From contig JACQSK010000015.1 of NCBI GenBank assembly GCA_016205975.1, positions 74,624-113,504 of the forward strand: 38,881 nt of DNA, in the 5' to 3' direction. Under the pieces are notes generated by a model, which ran no database searches, had not been told where the DNA came from, and saw nothing but the letters and a program-made list of their open reading frames with translations. Source of the DNA: Candidatus Uhrbacteria bacterium. Its GTDB lineage: Bacteria > Patescibacteriota > Patescibacteriia > UBA9934 > GWF2-40-263. Made by a program: the position numbers and the translations under genes. Positions 31,301 to 37,283 of this stretch are shown here, in pieces (the stretch's first letter is position 1; the number at the start of each line of letters is the position of its first letter).

Positions 31301-32608
31301 GACGATACGGACGACGGCGAGTGTGTGCCGCCTGTATGCGCAGCCAATTGCGGTTCATCGTGTCCGTTCTCTTATGAGACGACGGGCCTGTTGGTCCAGA
31401 GCGAGCTTTCCGGCGCGTCGCAGACAGACACGGTGGCGCTCTACAGCTATCAAAACGCCGACGGCAACTCTCCGGACAACGCGGTCGTGTACGTGCCCGC
31501 CTGTACGGCCGCCACGAAAATCACCGCGGACGTGGACAACGACGAGGTGGTTCCGCCGGACGTGGACATTGTGTTTGTGACGGACTTGACGAGCTCTATG
31601 TCCTACGCTCCCGGAGGCAGTTCAGAAGCCGACCCGGGCGAGCGCAAGATCGATTATGTGATTGACGCCGCGAAGGACGCCGTGGAGGAACTGTTTGACG
31701 CCTACGACAGCTACGAAAACTCGACGCTCCAGATCGGGCTCGTGTCCTATACATCGAAGTATCGGGATGATTACTCGTTCGGCGATGCGGCTTACAATTT
31801 CTGTAACTCGACCAGCATCGGTGTGAGCCCGGACGGTGCCTGGCAAGACCAGCAGCTCGTGAATCAAGAGGACGGTGAGTCCGCGATCTTGGATGATCTC
31901 AGCTCCTATGCGGACTGCGTTTGCGAAACATGCCTCTCAGATGGGTCGAGCTCTGGCTCCACGCCCACCTACCGCGGAGTACAAAAAGCCATCAGTGCGC
32001 TCGAGGACTCCGAGGCGGACGTGAAGATTGTGGTTCTGTTGACCGACGGCGACGTGGATTGGAATGAGTCGTTCCAGCAGACGGGAGACGCCGATGATTG
32101 CGCCTTCGAGAGCAAATCCTATCAGGGCCAAGAGTATGAGGGCTCCGAGGCCTGCATCGCCGACATCGCCGACGATCTGATCGAGGATTCGGATATCCTT
32201 TTCTATACAGCCGCTGTCACCACCAGCAGCAGGCGGCAAGGCTATACGGCGCACATGTCGAGCAACACATGCGCCTGGGATGAGGATGAGGAAGGCATCA
32301 GCTCCACAGACGACTGTTCAGGCAACTACGCCTTCGCGGCCGAGGATGAAGAAGGCATCGAAGAGATGTACGACGCGATCGTGGATGCGATCCTGGGCAC
32401 CAGCGTAACCTTCACGACCACCGACGAGAGCGGCACGACCTACACGACAACTGGAGGCGTCGAGGCTGGCACGGACGTGACTCTTCCGTTCCCTGATGGT
32501 TTTATCTGTGACTCCAGTGAGCAGACCATCCCGTTGCGCAACAGCTTCTATGGTGAAGGGACGATGCAGTTCTCTGACCTGGAGCTTACCTACTGCCCCT
32601 ACCAGTAA
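22352..32608 (+). CDS. Giant surface protein: pilin-like hairpin, Ig-like and TIG domains, Cys-rich repeats, von Willebrand A domain
   Basis: 3418 aa. Signal peptide 1-30 (VPVLAQ), then a pilin-like hairpin (helices about 60-82 and 98-119, YGGFMYMTAGG between, basic loop). The outside part runs: Ig-like domain (145-265); a second Ig-like domain (268-370); a Cys knot (CGACTGDACTENADCGSGQC); four TIG/IPT modules (about 437-523, 540-610, 729-817, 825-900; 'G..F/NFGxxxGxV'); Big_5-like domains up to about 1400; DUF4215/Myxococcus-type Cys repeats (1450-1665); more Ig-like and Cys-rich parts; a second run of such repeats (2571-2894); and a VWA domain (about 3069-3350) with D-L-T-S-S and LLTDGD. 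The frame is open throughout, acidic and Cys-rich. No sortase signal or C-terminal helix. Adhesion or matrix binding is inferred. Confidence 0.85.
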   Translation: MNLPHRSRFLGSLLALLISVGLFVAVPVLAQDVDLESFAEQAGFSTTADITVIIARLVRTAISFVGVVAVVFVVYGGFMYMTAGGNAERAKSAKKILVNAFIGIVLVFSSFAIVQFILNALTEATGASVTSEDGSGSSFSGEGSSSSFYLRSVNTDCASALQNLELQFVFSKKIDEDTVAEGITITKAGASSAVEGTFEVSGKTVTFTPAQACNAPYESSACFDATTDYAIELDSTVLESSTGSSLTCSTSYPCSFDFTTGTGVDLAGPSVSMDAPEDGESLYAGSIELLSAATTDDTGVSTVDFYVIDDDEAIYSSGVDLSTLGELTGGNAENVFTTDTNEEWNTSGYTTNETYSVWATGSDCAGNDDTASAVDIMLRASSCNNEVQDEDLGEEDVDCGGDDTSAYYCGACTGDACTENADCGSGQCVEGVCVETPKIESVTAGDGAVGNLITIAGEGFGDSAGTVTFLGTESDDEVTASAYACNSETQWSDGEIVVQVPSGAVDGPIAVTTADATQDPDRTDDDYGPSIADFDVNLIERPGLCSLDPDSGASATSVDVYGNNFGDAQGTAAFYFTNTEASSYVSWESDALTVGVPNVNAGAYRAQVFTGDYVCVDTLLNATGSTCSSDDDCDADAGESCAQSWCSQTLGYCEFDDDCGEDGGECASIRVGGNKLAFTVDETSSETTPVISSIDSGWSACSGGSDEGERCSEDSDCDSGACEDQATWAPSGQYITIYGTNFGTSTGSVFIENESLGYTALGDSDFPDACGEDFWHDTQITIKVPETYQNDVDIETGTHALSIERADGGESDATDMVILDDTPGPAICDLDPSAGPVGTEVTVYGENFGSAEGEVEFYSELSSSYTLWENDQVSAAVVPEGAATGPVYVIESVNGYPSNSANFEVGDCNEDSSLCEEGESCCSDGSCSTSCEEDEDVEAHYAFKVSTGITPNTPEVVVECDDSIASPSPWEGWSEPETVCVNATVHVDFDMDMDVSTLTAANITVEKCTAEDEDGACETWEAVSASDIETSTTGFTWTPVSDFDADTRHRVTLNGSGEEGAIQADESAGGGFLDGDEAWEFTTSSSTDACEVGGANVSPLTESVAETGDVSYLATLTAADDQCVTLSCSGYTVDWASDFDGAVIDTSRPGEGICTNTVDAQSETDAGDPAIITATVTDAQGDPSGEGELTINFTDPEVDDYFPDCASACVNAKPWAEFNTDMRESTLTTASVTLWACEDSLCAASELTEVSFVSSIDYDDSTQRAEIVFTSGSTMNESAWYRVVLDGDAITAANGNVLSESGSNYGSDANRYFEDDFSWVFKTKDSDVSCGVDSVVVSPPTTTLTAVGDRAEFDATAYGEPDECSTQGEALQSDSFTWSAWGAEDTPNALGDSTGSSSDQDDIVAYMILDGEIAMTNDLPAYCSGSCLNVGASVTTSDGVCGNGSEETYEECDDGNTDDGDGCSSSCLNEGTSACTATVVNGCCGDGSRDWTSSAGGEDCDDGNATSGDGCSTSCLNEGARAVGATCGDATRDWVTETGGEDCDDDNGVSGDGCSSNCLKEGSQAADDVYAICGNGKACTVDANCGEDETCSDLGSCVEPGEDCDDGNATSGDGCSSACLNEGTSVCATSTASDCCGNGTLETGEDCDGGPAGEDGCSSTCLFEGSSYAYATPSFCGDGDTGDGEECEASSSSTLTVGDYSVGQIATGAPTEVDATSGYAISRVSASVEGESDTATLQLECSCTTDASCGEVATLGCGESNCCFTRPGVSEAYPADNTASPGDGYCRNSAIYAVFTGLMDEATFDGNLYLDLESIDGVTVGDADACPEGYTTSSTTVRASSPLARAWQWLKGAVLGVFGLDASASTTFDCFLPVSYETVTDESGTSDTVYLRYSSLLEEDGIYRLVVVGDDTSTDTTFDGVLSQDAAALCLGTDCSSDTYAQSFYVGSEVCDLDSVSVEDEGDVNAAEFESASEEYFSATDEEHSFAATPLTQRSATAEEISPIAGVYEWSWSWTSSVDDESEDDIVGISSGDAADDTQTLYTAAGNDGEETVIATATVTVDEWSTTSTVGDTTTGTLAVAALVCENPWPALDSSLGFPYVEDVTPSYFSFFYCRDAGEDGTDDDLPALEDPIDVTSLASSDIIQELIFQVEDTSDAIGVRVIPNEDYLSPGAWVEAAEFTGTFGETELDGYAAVESGTTLYAAAANQSGTTIYPNIYVVSYNDNAGEDAKDIFSEILENWKFNANDDDVTDVNFCSDGTDYVTTDDGEYLSCDWDGDCAETCEDSVCSLTGEACSTDADCELASGAGVCDAEKAKLTRDMRRLTDLTDLTATLQSYGEQNAHCAVTTDQSCDSDAECPGTEDCLLGFPDVQSGTFVPALTNSAWGSWNSAFANALATTPPTDPTNAFYACDEDGYDAASCWNGEAGTFICPDNSHVYGYQSSGGIAYTLYAQMETSANAAWPYDIDADSTDEVTLVVEYPSGAAPSSTLQDGFTATAQFCDGGTWGDSEICGDGTQGVSEACEIGDTKASPCTDSSGEAGWISSACVSDCSDYQTQTQAETAGAECVPYECGNGVVDSGETCDDGSLNGTYGYCGDDCTGYDFYCGDGYLAGTEQCDCGITGLYDYTDATADDTGSYAYLSTCDVSNGQYSSAIGVSCAYNCTQPGLACGDGVVNGAEACDGDYEEWEGALCSDGVTECTSDSDCDAGACGDGGAVSGTGDVCTDWEDAGETCTQNSQCDSGSCDGGVCGSASDAGDVCMADSDCESESCPDFNYSLYRYRTCESDCTWPSTWTGPVGGEQICGNGTVEGAEACDDGNSSNNDACLNTCTENVCGDDYVESGVESCDDGDDNGEVCEAGYEDTCNYCNAQCQYKTRSGGYCGDEVVNGDEVCDGTYSTAFIWFDSATGDTQGSCETYEDDEEVESGGETYSYTCRWLGVCNGGAEQGDVCTLDYSTYASSGSVEQLAASRAGNVNTCRGDVNDDTDDGECVPPVCAANCGSSCPFSYETTGLLVQSELSGASQTDTVALYSYQNADGNSPDNAVVYVPACTAATKITADVDNDEVVPPDVDIVFVTDLTSSMSYAPGGSSEADPGERKIDYVIDAAKDAVEELFDAYDSYENSTLQIGLVSYTSKYRDDYSFGDAAYNFCNSTSIGVSPDGAWQDQQLVNQEDGESAILDDLSSYADCVCETCLSDGSSSGSTPTYRGVQKAISALEDSEADVKIVVLLTDGDVDWNESFQQTGDADDCAFESKSYQGQEYEGSEACIADIADDLIEDSDILFYTAAVTTSSRRQGYTAHMSSNTCAWDEDEEGISSTDDCSGNYAFAAEDEEGIEEMYDAIVDAILGTSVTFTTTDESGTTYTTTGGVEAGTDVTLPFPDGFICDSSEQTIPLRNSFYGEGTMQFSDLELTYCPYQ
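26700..27345. repeat. Five DUF4215-type Cys-rich repeats, partly identical at DNA level
   Basis: Units beginning near 26702, 26849, 26977, 27157 and 27283 encode the pattern E-x-C-D-D-G-N-x5-G-D-G-C-S-x2-C-L-N-E-G. The second and fourth units share about 38 identical bases (starting TGCGATGACGGC, ending GGCTGTTC), which suggests a recent duplication or gene conversion within the giant gene. Confidence 0.85.
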
Positions 32609-32612
32609 CCTT

Positions 32613-33377
32613 ATGGACTTCCAAGACCAACCGATAACAACAGCGCGCTCCATTCCCTGGAAGCCAGTGGCGATCGCCGCGGGCGGGTTGCTTGTGGCAG
32701 TGCTTGTGGTCATCCTGGCGGCGCGCCTCCTGCGCGGGGACGAGGCCACGCGCTCGCTCTTGCAAGAGGCTGAAGAGCTCGCAACGCCCGCGCTCGTGGC
32801 GGATTTTGCCGCGGACCATGGCTCCCTCGAGGCCTGTGAGTTGCTTGAAAGCGAGCAAGCGAGGGATAATTGTGCTTGGGGCGTTGCGCGCAGTCTTTCT
32901 GATGCGTCCCTGTGTGGCGCGCTGACGGATCCAGCCGCGGCCATGCGTTGTGCCGATGGTATTGTCGAGGCGTTGGCAATCGCAAATCTCGACGTGAGCG
33001 CGTGCGAGGCGATTCAAGACGGCGAGCGCGAGGCTCGGTGCATAGCGCTCCTCTCGGAGCCCGTGACCAGCGAAAATTGTCTTGAGCGCGCAACCGAGGC
33101 GTGCGACGACATTCGTCTTTACGAAGAAGCTGTAGCCACGCTCGACGCGCTTTTATGCCGCGAGATCGTTGAGGAGGGTCGGCGAGAATCCTGCGAGGAA
33201 GCCGTCGAGGATCGCTTGGACGTGCTGACAGAGGATGATGACGAAGACGGACTGACCAACGAAGAAGAGGCGCGCTACGGAACCGACCCGCAGAGTCCTG
33301 ATACCGACGACGACGGCTACCTGGACGGCGCGGAAATCGATGCTGGATATAATCCTAACGGCCCCGGCCGTCTTTAA
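32613..33377 (+). CDS. Single-pass protein with Cys-rich helical domain and TSP3-type calcium repeats
   Basis: 254 aa. A short cytoplasmic start (1-18) is followed by one membrane helix (about 19-41, PVAIAAGGLLVAVLVVILAARLL). The 45-205 region is helical with regularly placed Cys (about ten), which may form disulfides outside the cell. The C-terminus has two D-x-D-x-D-G-(L/Y) loops: DDDEDGLTNEEEARYGTDP and DTDDDGYLDGAEIDAGYNPNGPG, the thrombospondin type-3 style seen often in Patescibacteria. The start is ATG 32613, 4 nt after the giant gene; the frame reaches back to 32496 inside that gene. Function is unknown, but its position suggests a partner of the giant protein. Confidence 0.8.
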   Translation: MDFQDQPITTARSIPWKPVAIAAGGLLVAVLVVILAARLLRGDEATRSLLQEAEELATPALVADFAADHGSLEACELLESEQARDNCAWGVARSLSDASLCGALTDPAAAMRCADGIVEALAIANLDVSACEAIQDGEREARCIALLSEPVTSENCLERATEACDDIRLYEEAVATLDALLCREIVEEGRRESCEEAVEDRLDVLTEDDDEDGLTNEEEARYGTDPQSPDTDDDGYLDGAEIDAGYNPNGPGRL

Positions 33378-33386
33378 TCTTTCTCT

Positions 33387-34007
33387 ATGTTTGAAGATGT
33401 TAAAAAAGAACCTGAAGACATTTTTTCCGAGTCCGACGCGTCGGCTCCGCAAGTGGTTCCTCCGACCGAGCCGCCCCCAGGGCCCGCTCCCGTCATGAGT
33501 CCCATGGCACAGCGTCCCGCGCCCGCGCGCCGGTCGTTCCCCTGGAAACCGGCTTTACTGGTTGTCGCCATTGTGGTCGTGGTCGGCGCCGCGTTTTATC
33601 TCTCGGTTCAGATTTTGCGTTCCAAGACGCCCGTAACTCCGGAGCCGCCAGCGCAGGACGAATCCGCGGCCGCCCCTGTCTCCAACTCGGGTGCGGAGGA
33701 AGAGGAAACATCCGTCCCATCCGACCTCTCTGACCAAGGGGCTGAAGAAGAAAAAAAACCATCCTCGGCTGACACGGATAAAGACGGCCTGACCAACGAC
33801 GAGGAAGAAGCGCTTGGTACCAGCCCGCGTGCGGCCGACACGGACGGCGACGGTTTGTTTGATCTGGAGGAAGTCAGGACATGGGAGACGAATCCGTTGA
33901 ATCCCGACACGGACGGCGACGGCTATTTGGATGGGGAGGAAGTGAGCGGCGGGTATAATCCAAACGGTGAGGGCGCGCTGCGTGAAGCGCCGACAGAATC
34001 TGATTAG
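33387..34007 (+). CDS. Single-pass protein with TSP3-type calcium repeats (paralogue-like)
   Basis: 206 aa. A Pro-rich cytoplasmic segment (1-48) precedes one membrane helix (about 53-73, ALLVVAIVVVVGAAFYLSVQIL). A Ser/Glu/Pro linker leads to three calcium-type loops: DTDKDGLTNDEEEALGTSP, DTDGDGLFDLEEVRTWETNP and DTDGDGYLDGEEVSGGYNPNGEG. It ends much like the previous protein (GYNPNG), so the two share at least this module. It lies 9 nt after that gene. No enzymatic motif is visible. Confidence 0.8.
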   Translation: MFEDVKKEPEDIFSESDASAPQVVPPTEPPPGPAPVMSPMAQRPAPARRSFPWKPALLVVAIVVVVGAAFYLSVQILRSKTPVTPEPPAQDESAAAPVSNSGAEEEETSVPSDLSDQGAEEEKKPSSADTDKDGLTNDEEEALGTSPRAADTDGDGLFDLEEVRTWETNPLNPDTDGDGYLDGEEVSGGYNPNGEGALREAPTESD

Positions 34008-34011
34008 CCCT

Positions 34012-35037
34012 ATGAGCGACACGACTCCACAGCTTCAACAGCCCGCTGAACAATCGCAGAAGCCTGCAGGGATCGAGGCGCGCGTGTTTACGATGCCCGA
34101 GCGGTACCGTCATGGCGCGGAAGGGAAGGTGCACGAGCCTGAGACGAAAGGGCCAAGAGCGCCCGTGGAGATTAAAACGCCGTCGGTTCCCTCCGCGCCC
34201 GCCTTGCCGCCGAGGCCACCTGCGCGTCAGAAAAAAATATCGAGCACAAAAAAGATTCTCCTCCTGGGCGCGGTCGTCTTGTTGGCGCTTGGCGTGGGTG
34301 GAACCATTTTGGTTTCAAGCGTTGAGGAACAGGGGCAGGAGGAGATCGTCACGGCCCCCGTCGTGAGACCAGAACCTCAACCGACGCCCGAGCCTGAACC
34401 CGAGCCTGAACCTGCAGGGGAACCCGAGCCGGAGCCGGAGGTGTTTCCCGTTGAGGTCCTGCCCGGTACAGACTCGGACTCCGACGGACTCTCTGACACG
34501 GAGGAGAGAACCATCTATGGCACGGACGTGCGTTTGCCTGACTCAGACACGGACGGATTCCTGGACGGCAACGAAGTGTTCCATCGGTATAATCCCGCGG
34601 CGCTGGGAACGCTCCTTGCCGCTGGAGTCGTGACGACGTGGCAAGCACAGACGCCTGAGGGCGAGGCGGGAGTCCAGAGAGTGGAATACGCGTTTGATTA
34701 TCCGACCGTTTGGGAGATGGAGTTCCTGGACGGGGAGCTCGTGTTGGACGCGCAGATCGGCGAGGGGTTCCGCATCTCGTTTGTCGAAAAGCAAGTAAGC
34801 CTTGCCGCCTGGGCCAGTGAGAACGTAGTGCTCGAGGATTCCATTTTTGGCACGACGAAGAACGGACTCCAGCTGTTGCAATCGAGTAACCAGCTTGAGG
34901 CGTATGTGGATCTCGGTTTGGCCGTGATGATCGTGAAATACGACACGGGGGTCAAGGCGCGCGTGGATTATTTGCAGACCATGCAGATGATGTTGAACAG
35001 CGTGAGGGTGGTGAACGGGTCGGACGAGCCGCTATGA
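34012..35037 (+). CDS. Single-pass protein with Pro/Glu stalk, TSP3 loop and unknown C-terminal domain
   Basis: 341 aa. A basic and Pro-rich cytoplasmic part (1-75) is followed by one membrane helix (about 81-104, KILLLGAVVLLALGVGGTILVSSV). Next comes a PEPEPEP-type stalk (about 122-142), then calcium-type loops DSDSDGLSDTEE and DSDTDGFLDGNEVFHRYNP. A globular domain of about 130 residues (210-341) starts WQAQTPEGEAGVQRVEYAFDYP and contains several W, F and Y strands; I do not recognise it with confidence. The start is ATG 34012, 4 nt after the previous stop. The stop overlaps ybeY (ATGA), which ties the surface cluster to the ybeY-dgkA pair. Confidence 0.8.
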   Translation: MSDTTPQLQQPAEQSQKPAGIEARVFTMPERYRHGAEGKVHEPETKGPRAPVEIKTPSVPSAPALPPRPPARQKKISSTKKILLLGAVVLLALGVGGTILVSSVEEQGQEEIVTAPVVRPEPQPTPEPEPEPEPAGEPEPEPEVFPVEVLPGTDSDSDGLSDTEERTIYGTDVRLPDSDTDGFLDGNEVFHRYNPAALGTLLAAGVVTTWQAQTPEGEAGVQRVEYAFDYPTVWEMEFLDGELVLDAQIGEGFRISFVEKQVSLAAWASENVVLEDSIFGTTKNGLQLLQSSNQLEAYVDLGLAVMIVKYDTGVKARVDYLQTMQMMLNSVRVVNGSDEPL

Positions 35038-35471
35038 TCCGTGCCGAACTGAACCAGTCACAACTCAGGGGCGGCCAGCGCCTCCCGGCGCGTTTGGTGG
35101 CGCGGACGCTGCGCGAAGTGGAGCGAGAGCTCCGTCTGAAAAAAGACGTCGCCTTCTCGGTTGCCTTTGTCTCCCCGGCGCAGATGCGAAAGCTCAATCG
35201 CGCCTGGCGAGGGAAAGATCGCGTGACGGACGTCTTGTCGTTTGAGCTTGCGGGTGAACAAACGTTCGGAGAGGTCCTCATTTCTTATGACCAAGCGCGC
35301 CGACAGGCTCGAGAGCGAGGGGCTGGGGCAAGAGAGGAGGTGCTGTTCCTTCTGGTGCATGGCATCCTGCATCTGTTTGGCTATGACCATGAGCGCAGCA
35401 AGGACGCCAAGCGCATGTTCCCGCTCCAGGCGAAGATTCTCACGCGCTTAGGTATTGACCCACGACTATGA
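35034..35471 (+). CDS. ybeY: Endoribonuclease YbeY
   Basis: A 145-aa zinc enzyme for 16S rRNA 3' maturation and ribosome quality control. The family motif H-G-x-L-H-L-x-G-Y-D-H is present as HGILHLFGYDH (109-119), giving the three zinc ligands H109, H113 and H119. The earlier R-x-x-D-x-x-T-D-V-L-S-F strand (about 59-70) is also typical. It overlaps the stop of the TSP3 protein and the start of dgkA by 4 nt each. Confidence 0.95.
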   Translation: MIRAELNQSQLRGGQRLPARLVARTLREVERELRLKKDVAFSVAFVSPAQMRKLNRAWRGKDRVTDVLSFELAGEQTFGEVLISYDQARRQARERGAGAREEVLFLLVHGILHLFGYDHERSKDAKRMFPLQAKILTRLGIDPRL

Positions 35472-35842
35472 TTCACGTCCGACGTCTGGCAAAAAGTTTC
35501 AAGCATGCCGTGCATGGCGTTGCGGTCGTTTTTCGTTCAGAGCAAAACTTTCGTATTCAAGTCGCGGCGGCGCTCGCGGCGTTTGCGCTGGCTCTGTGGT
35601 TCCGCGTCCGGTACGAGGAGTGGATCATCTTGCTGTTCCTCACAGGCGCGGTTTTAGTGCTTGAACTCGTGAACTCCATCCTTGAGCGGATCGTGGACAC
35701 GTTCAAGCCAAGAATCCATCCGGTTGTGAAGGACGTGAAGGACATCATGGCCGCGGCGGTCCTGATCGCCTCCCTGATTGCGCTTCTGGTGGGCGTCACG
35801 ATTTTTTACCCGCCGATTGCCTTGCTTGTTCAGTCTTGGTGA
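35468..35842 (+). CDS. dgkA: DgkA-family lipid kinase (undecaprenol or diacylglycerol kinase)
   Basis: A 124-aa, three-helix membrane kinase. The family core is visible: E66 and N69 in VLELVNSILERIVD (E73, D77), then K91-D92 in VKDVKDIMAAAVLIAS. Helices lie near 30-47, 50-72 and 94-118. In Gram-positive-like bacteria this family phosphorylates undecaprenol, the carrier lipid of wall synthesis; the substrate here is inferred. ybeY-dgkA is a common gene pair. It overlaps ybeY by 4 nt. Confidence 0.93.
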   Translation: MIHVRRLAKSFKHAVHGVAVVFRSEQNFRIQVAAALAAFALALWFRVRYEEWIILLFLTGAVLVLELVNSILERIVDTFKPRIHPVVKDVKDIMAAAVLIASLIALLVGVTIFYPPIALLVQSW

Positions 35843-35851
35843 GGTTATACT
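35822..35851 (+). promoter_or_regulatory. Promoter for ftsA inside the dgkA 3' end
   Basis: TTGCTT (35822-35827), 18 nt, TATACT (35846-35851). The ftsA ATG is 11 nt further on, so the leader would be only a few nucleotides. Confidence 0.6.
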
Positions 35852-35862
35852 GATGAGCGACT

Positions 35863-37122
35863 ATGACAGAAGAGATCTACGCAGGTCTGGACGTGGGGAC
35901 GTATGCCATCCGTGTGGCTGTTGGCAAACTTGTTCCCTCGCCGGAAGGTGGCGAACAAATTCATATCATCGGTGCGGTCGAGGTTCCCTCCGCTGGAGTG
36001 AGCAAGGGCACGATCACCAATCTGGAAGACGCCGTGTCTTCGATTTCTCGCGCGTTGGAACAGGCGGAGCGTATTACCGGCGTGCCGCTCAATAAGGCCT
36101 GGGTGGGAATCAACGGCAGCCACATCATCTCGCAAGAGTCTCGCGGCGTAGTGGGCGTGGGCCGCAGCGACGGCGAGATCCGCGAGGAGGACGTCGAGCG
36201 TTCGATCGAAGCCGCACGCACAGTAGCCACGCCGACCAACTACGAGATCATCCACGTGATCCCGAAGTGTTTTACCGTTGACGGCCAGCGCGGCATCAAG
36301 GATCCGGTGGGCATGAACGGGATTCGGCTTGAAGTGGACGCGCTCATCATCCAAGGGCTAGGCTCGCAGATCAAGAATCTGACCAAAGCCGTGTACCGGA
36401 CCGGCATGGATATTGAAGACTTGGTGTTTTCCATTCTGGCAACCGCCGAGGCGGTCGTGAGCGAGCGGCAGAAGGATCTGGGCGTGTGCGTGGTAAATAT
36501 CGGCGCGGCTACGACGAGTCTGGTGGTGTACGAGGAAGGGGACGTCCTGCATACGGCCGTACTGCCCATGGGGTCGGACCATATCACCTCGGATATCGCG
36601 ATCGGCTTGCGCACCTCCATAGAGGTCGCCGAGCAAGTGAAGCTTCGCCATGCGACGTGCCAGCCTGAGGACGTGACCAAAAAAGAAGAAATCAACCTGG
36701 CAGAGCTCGGCGCCCCTGAAGACGAAGTCGTCGGCAGGCGGTTTGTGGCCGACATTACCGAGGCGCGCGTGCAGGAAATTTTTGAACACATCGATCGTGA
36801 GCTCAAGAAAATCGACCGCTCCGGCATGCTGCCCTCCGGCGTCGTACTCACGGGAGGCGGAGCCAAACTCGTTGGCATGCTGGATGCGGCCAAGGCATCG
36901 CTCAGGCTTCCGGTCTCCTTAGGGACGCCCATCGGCGTGTCCTCCGTGATCGATCGCATCAACGATCCAAGCATGAGCACCGCGATGGGACTCGTCTTGT
37001 GGGGGCGTCATATTCGCGGCATGGGAGGGCGTCATGGTCTAGGCGGGCTCCTCTCATCGTTTGGCGACATGGAAAAAATTGGGAGCGGGCTGAAAAAGTT
37101 GTTTAAGGCACTCAAGCCGTAG
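35863..37122 (+). CDS. ftsA: Cell division protein FtsA
   Basis: A 419-aa actin-like ATPase that anchors FtsZ to the membrane. The phosphate-1 loop reads [15 protein letters not shown] (7-21). The SHS2/1C region follows with VGINGSHI. The second phosphate loop is [18 protein letters not shown] (about 210-227), and the adenosine motif is [12 protein letters not shown] (about 326-337). The C-terminal helix (about 400-419, [20 protein letters not shown]) is amphipathic and basic, the membrane-targeting sequence of FtsA. A terminator follows, so ftsZ is expressed separately. Confidence 0.95.
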   Translation: MTEEIYAGLDVGTYAIRVAVGKLVPSPEGGEQIHIIGAVEVPSAGVSKGTITNLEDAVSSISRALEQAERITGVPLNKAWVGINGSHIISQESRGVVGVGRSDGEIREEDVERSIEAARTVATPTNYEIIHVIPKCFTVDGQRGIKDPVGMNGIRLEVDALIIQGLGSQIKNLTKAVYRTGMDIEDLVFSILATAEAVVSERQKDLGVCVVNIGAATTSLVVYEEGDVLHTAVLPMGSDHITSDIAIGLRTSIEVAEQVKLRHATCQPEDVTKKEEINLAELGAPEDEVVGRRFVADITEARVQEIFEHIDRELKKIDRSGMLPSGVVLTGGGAKLVGMLDAAKASLRLPVSLGTPIGVSSVIDRINDPSMSTAMGLVLWGRHIRGMGGRHGLGGLLSSFGDMEKIGSGLKKLFKALKP

Positions 37123-37145
37123 AGGCTACACAGAAAATACATGTC

Positions 37146-37179
37146 AAAAGAAGATATACACATCTTCTTTTTTCTTTTC
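37146..37179 (+). terminator. Terminator between ftsA and ftsZ
   Basis: AAAAGAAGAT pairs with ATCTTCTTTT (37146-37155, 37162-37171) around ATACAC, with a T-rich tail. Confidence 0.75.
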
Positions 37180-37207
37180 TTGACACTCAAGGAGGCAGTG
37201 TTACAGT
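37180..37207 (+). promoter_or_regulatory. Promoter for ftsZ
   Basis: Consensus TTGACA (37180-37185), a 16-nt spacer, TACAGT (37202-37207). It predicts a leader of about 70 nt, unusually long for this window. Confidence 0.6.
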
Positions 37208-37240
37208 GTCTTTGATTTTTGTGCTCAACAGAGCTACTAA

Positions 37241-37276
37241 TGAACACCGTATGTGTTCAAGACGAATTCACTTGAA
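37241..37276 (+). promoter_or_regulatory. Two overlapping dyads in the ftsZ leader
   Basis: TGAACAC-CGTAT-GTGTTCA (37241-37259) is a perfect 7-bp dyad. TTCAAG (37256-37261) pairs with CTTGAA (37271-37276) just before the start codon. They share bases, so as RNA they compete; as DNA the first could be an operator. Confidence 0.4.
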
Positions 37277-37283
37277 TAAATCT

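Noticed and set aside
22352-32608. Sortase (LPxTG) anchoring of the giant protein
   Set aside because: The C-terminus (…LELTYCPYQ) has no LPxTG, hydrophobic helix or basic tail.
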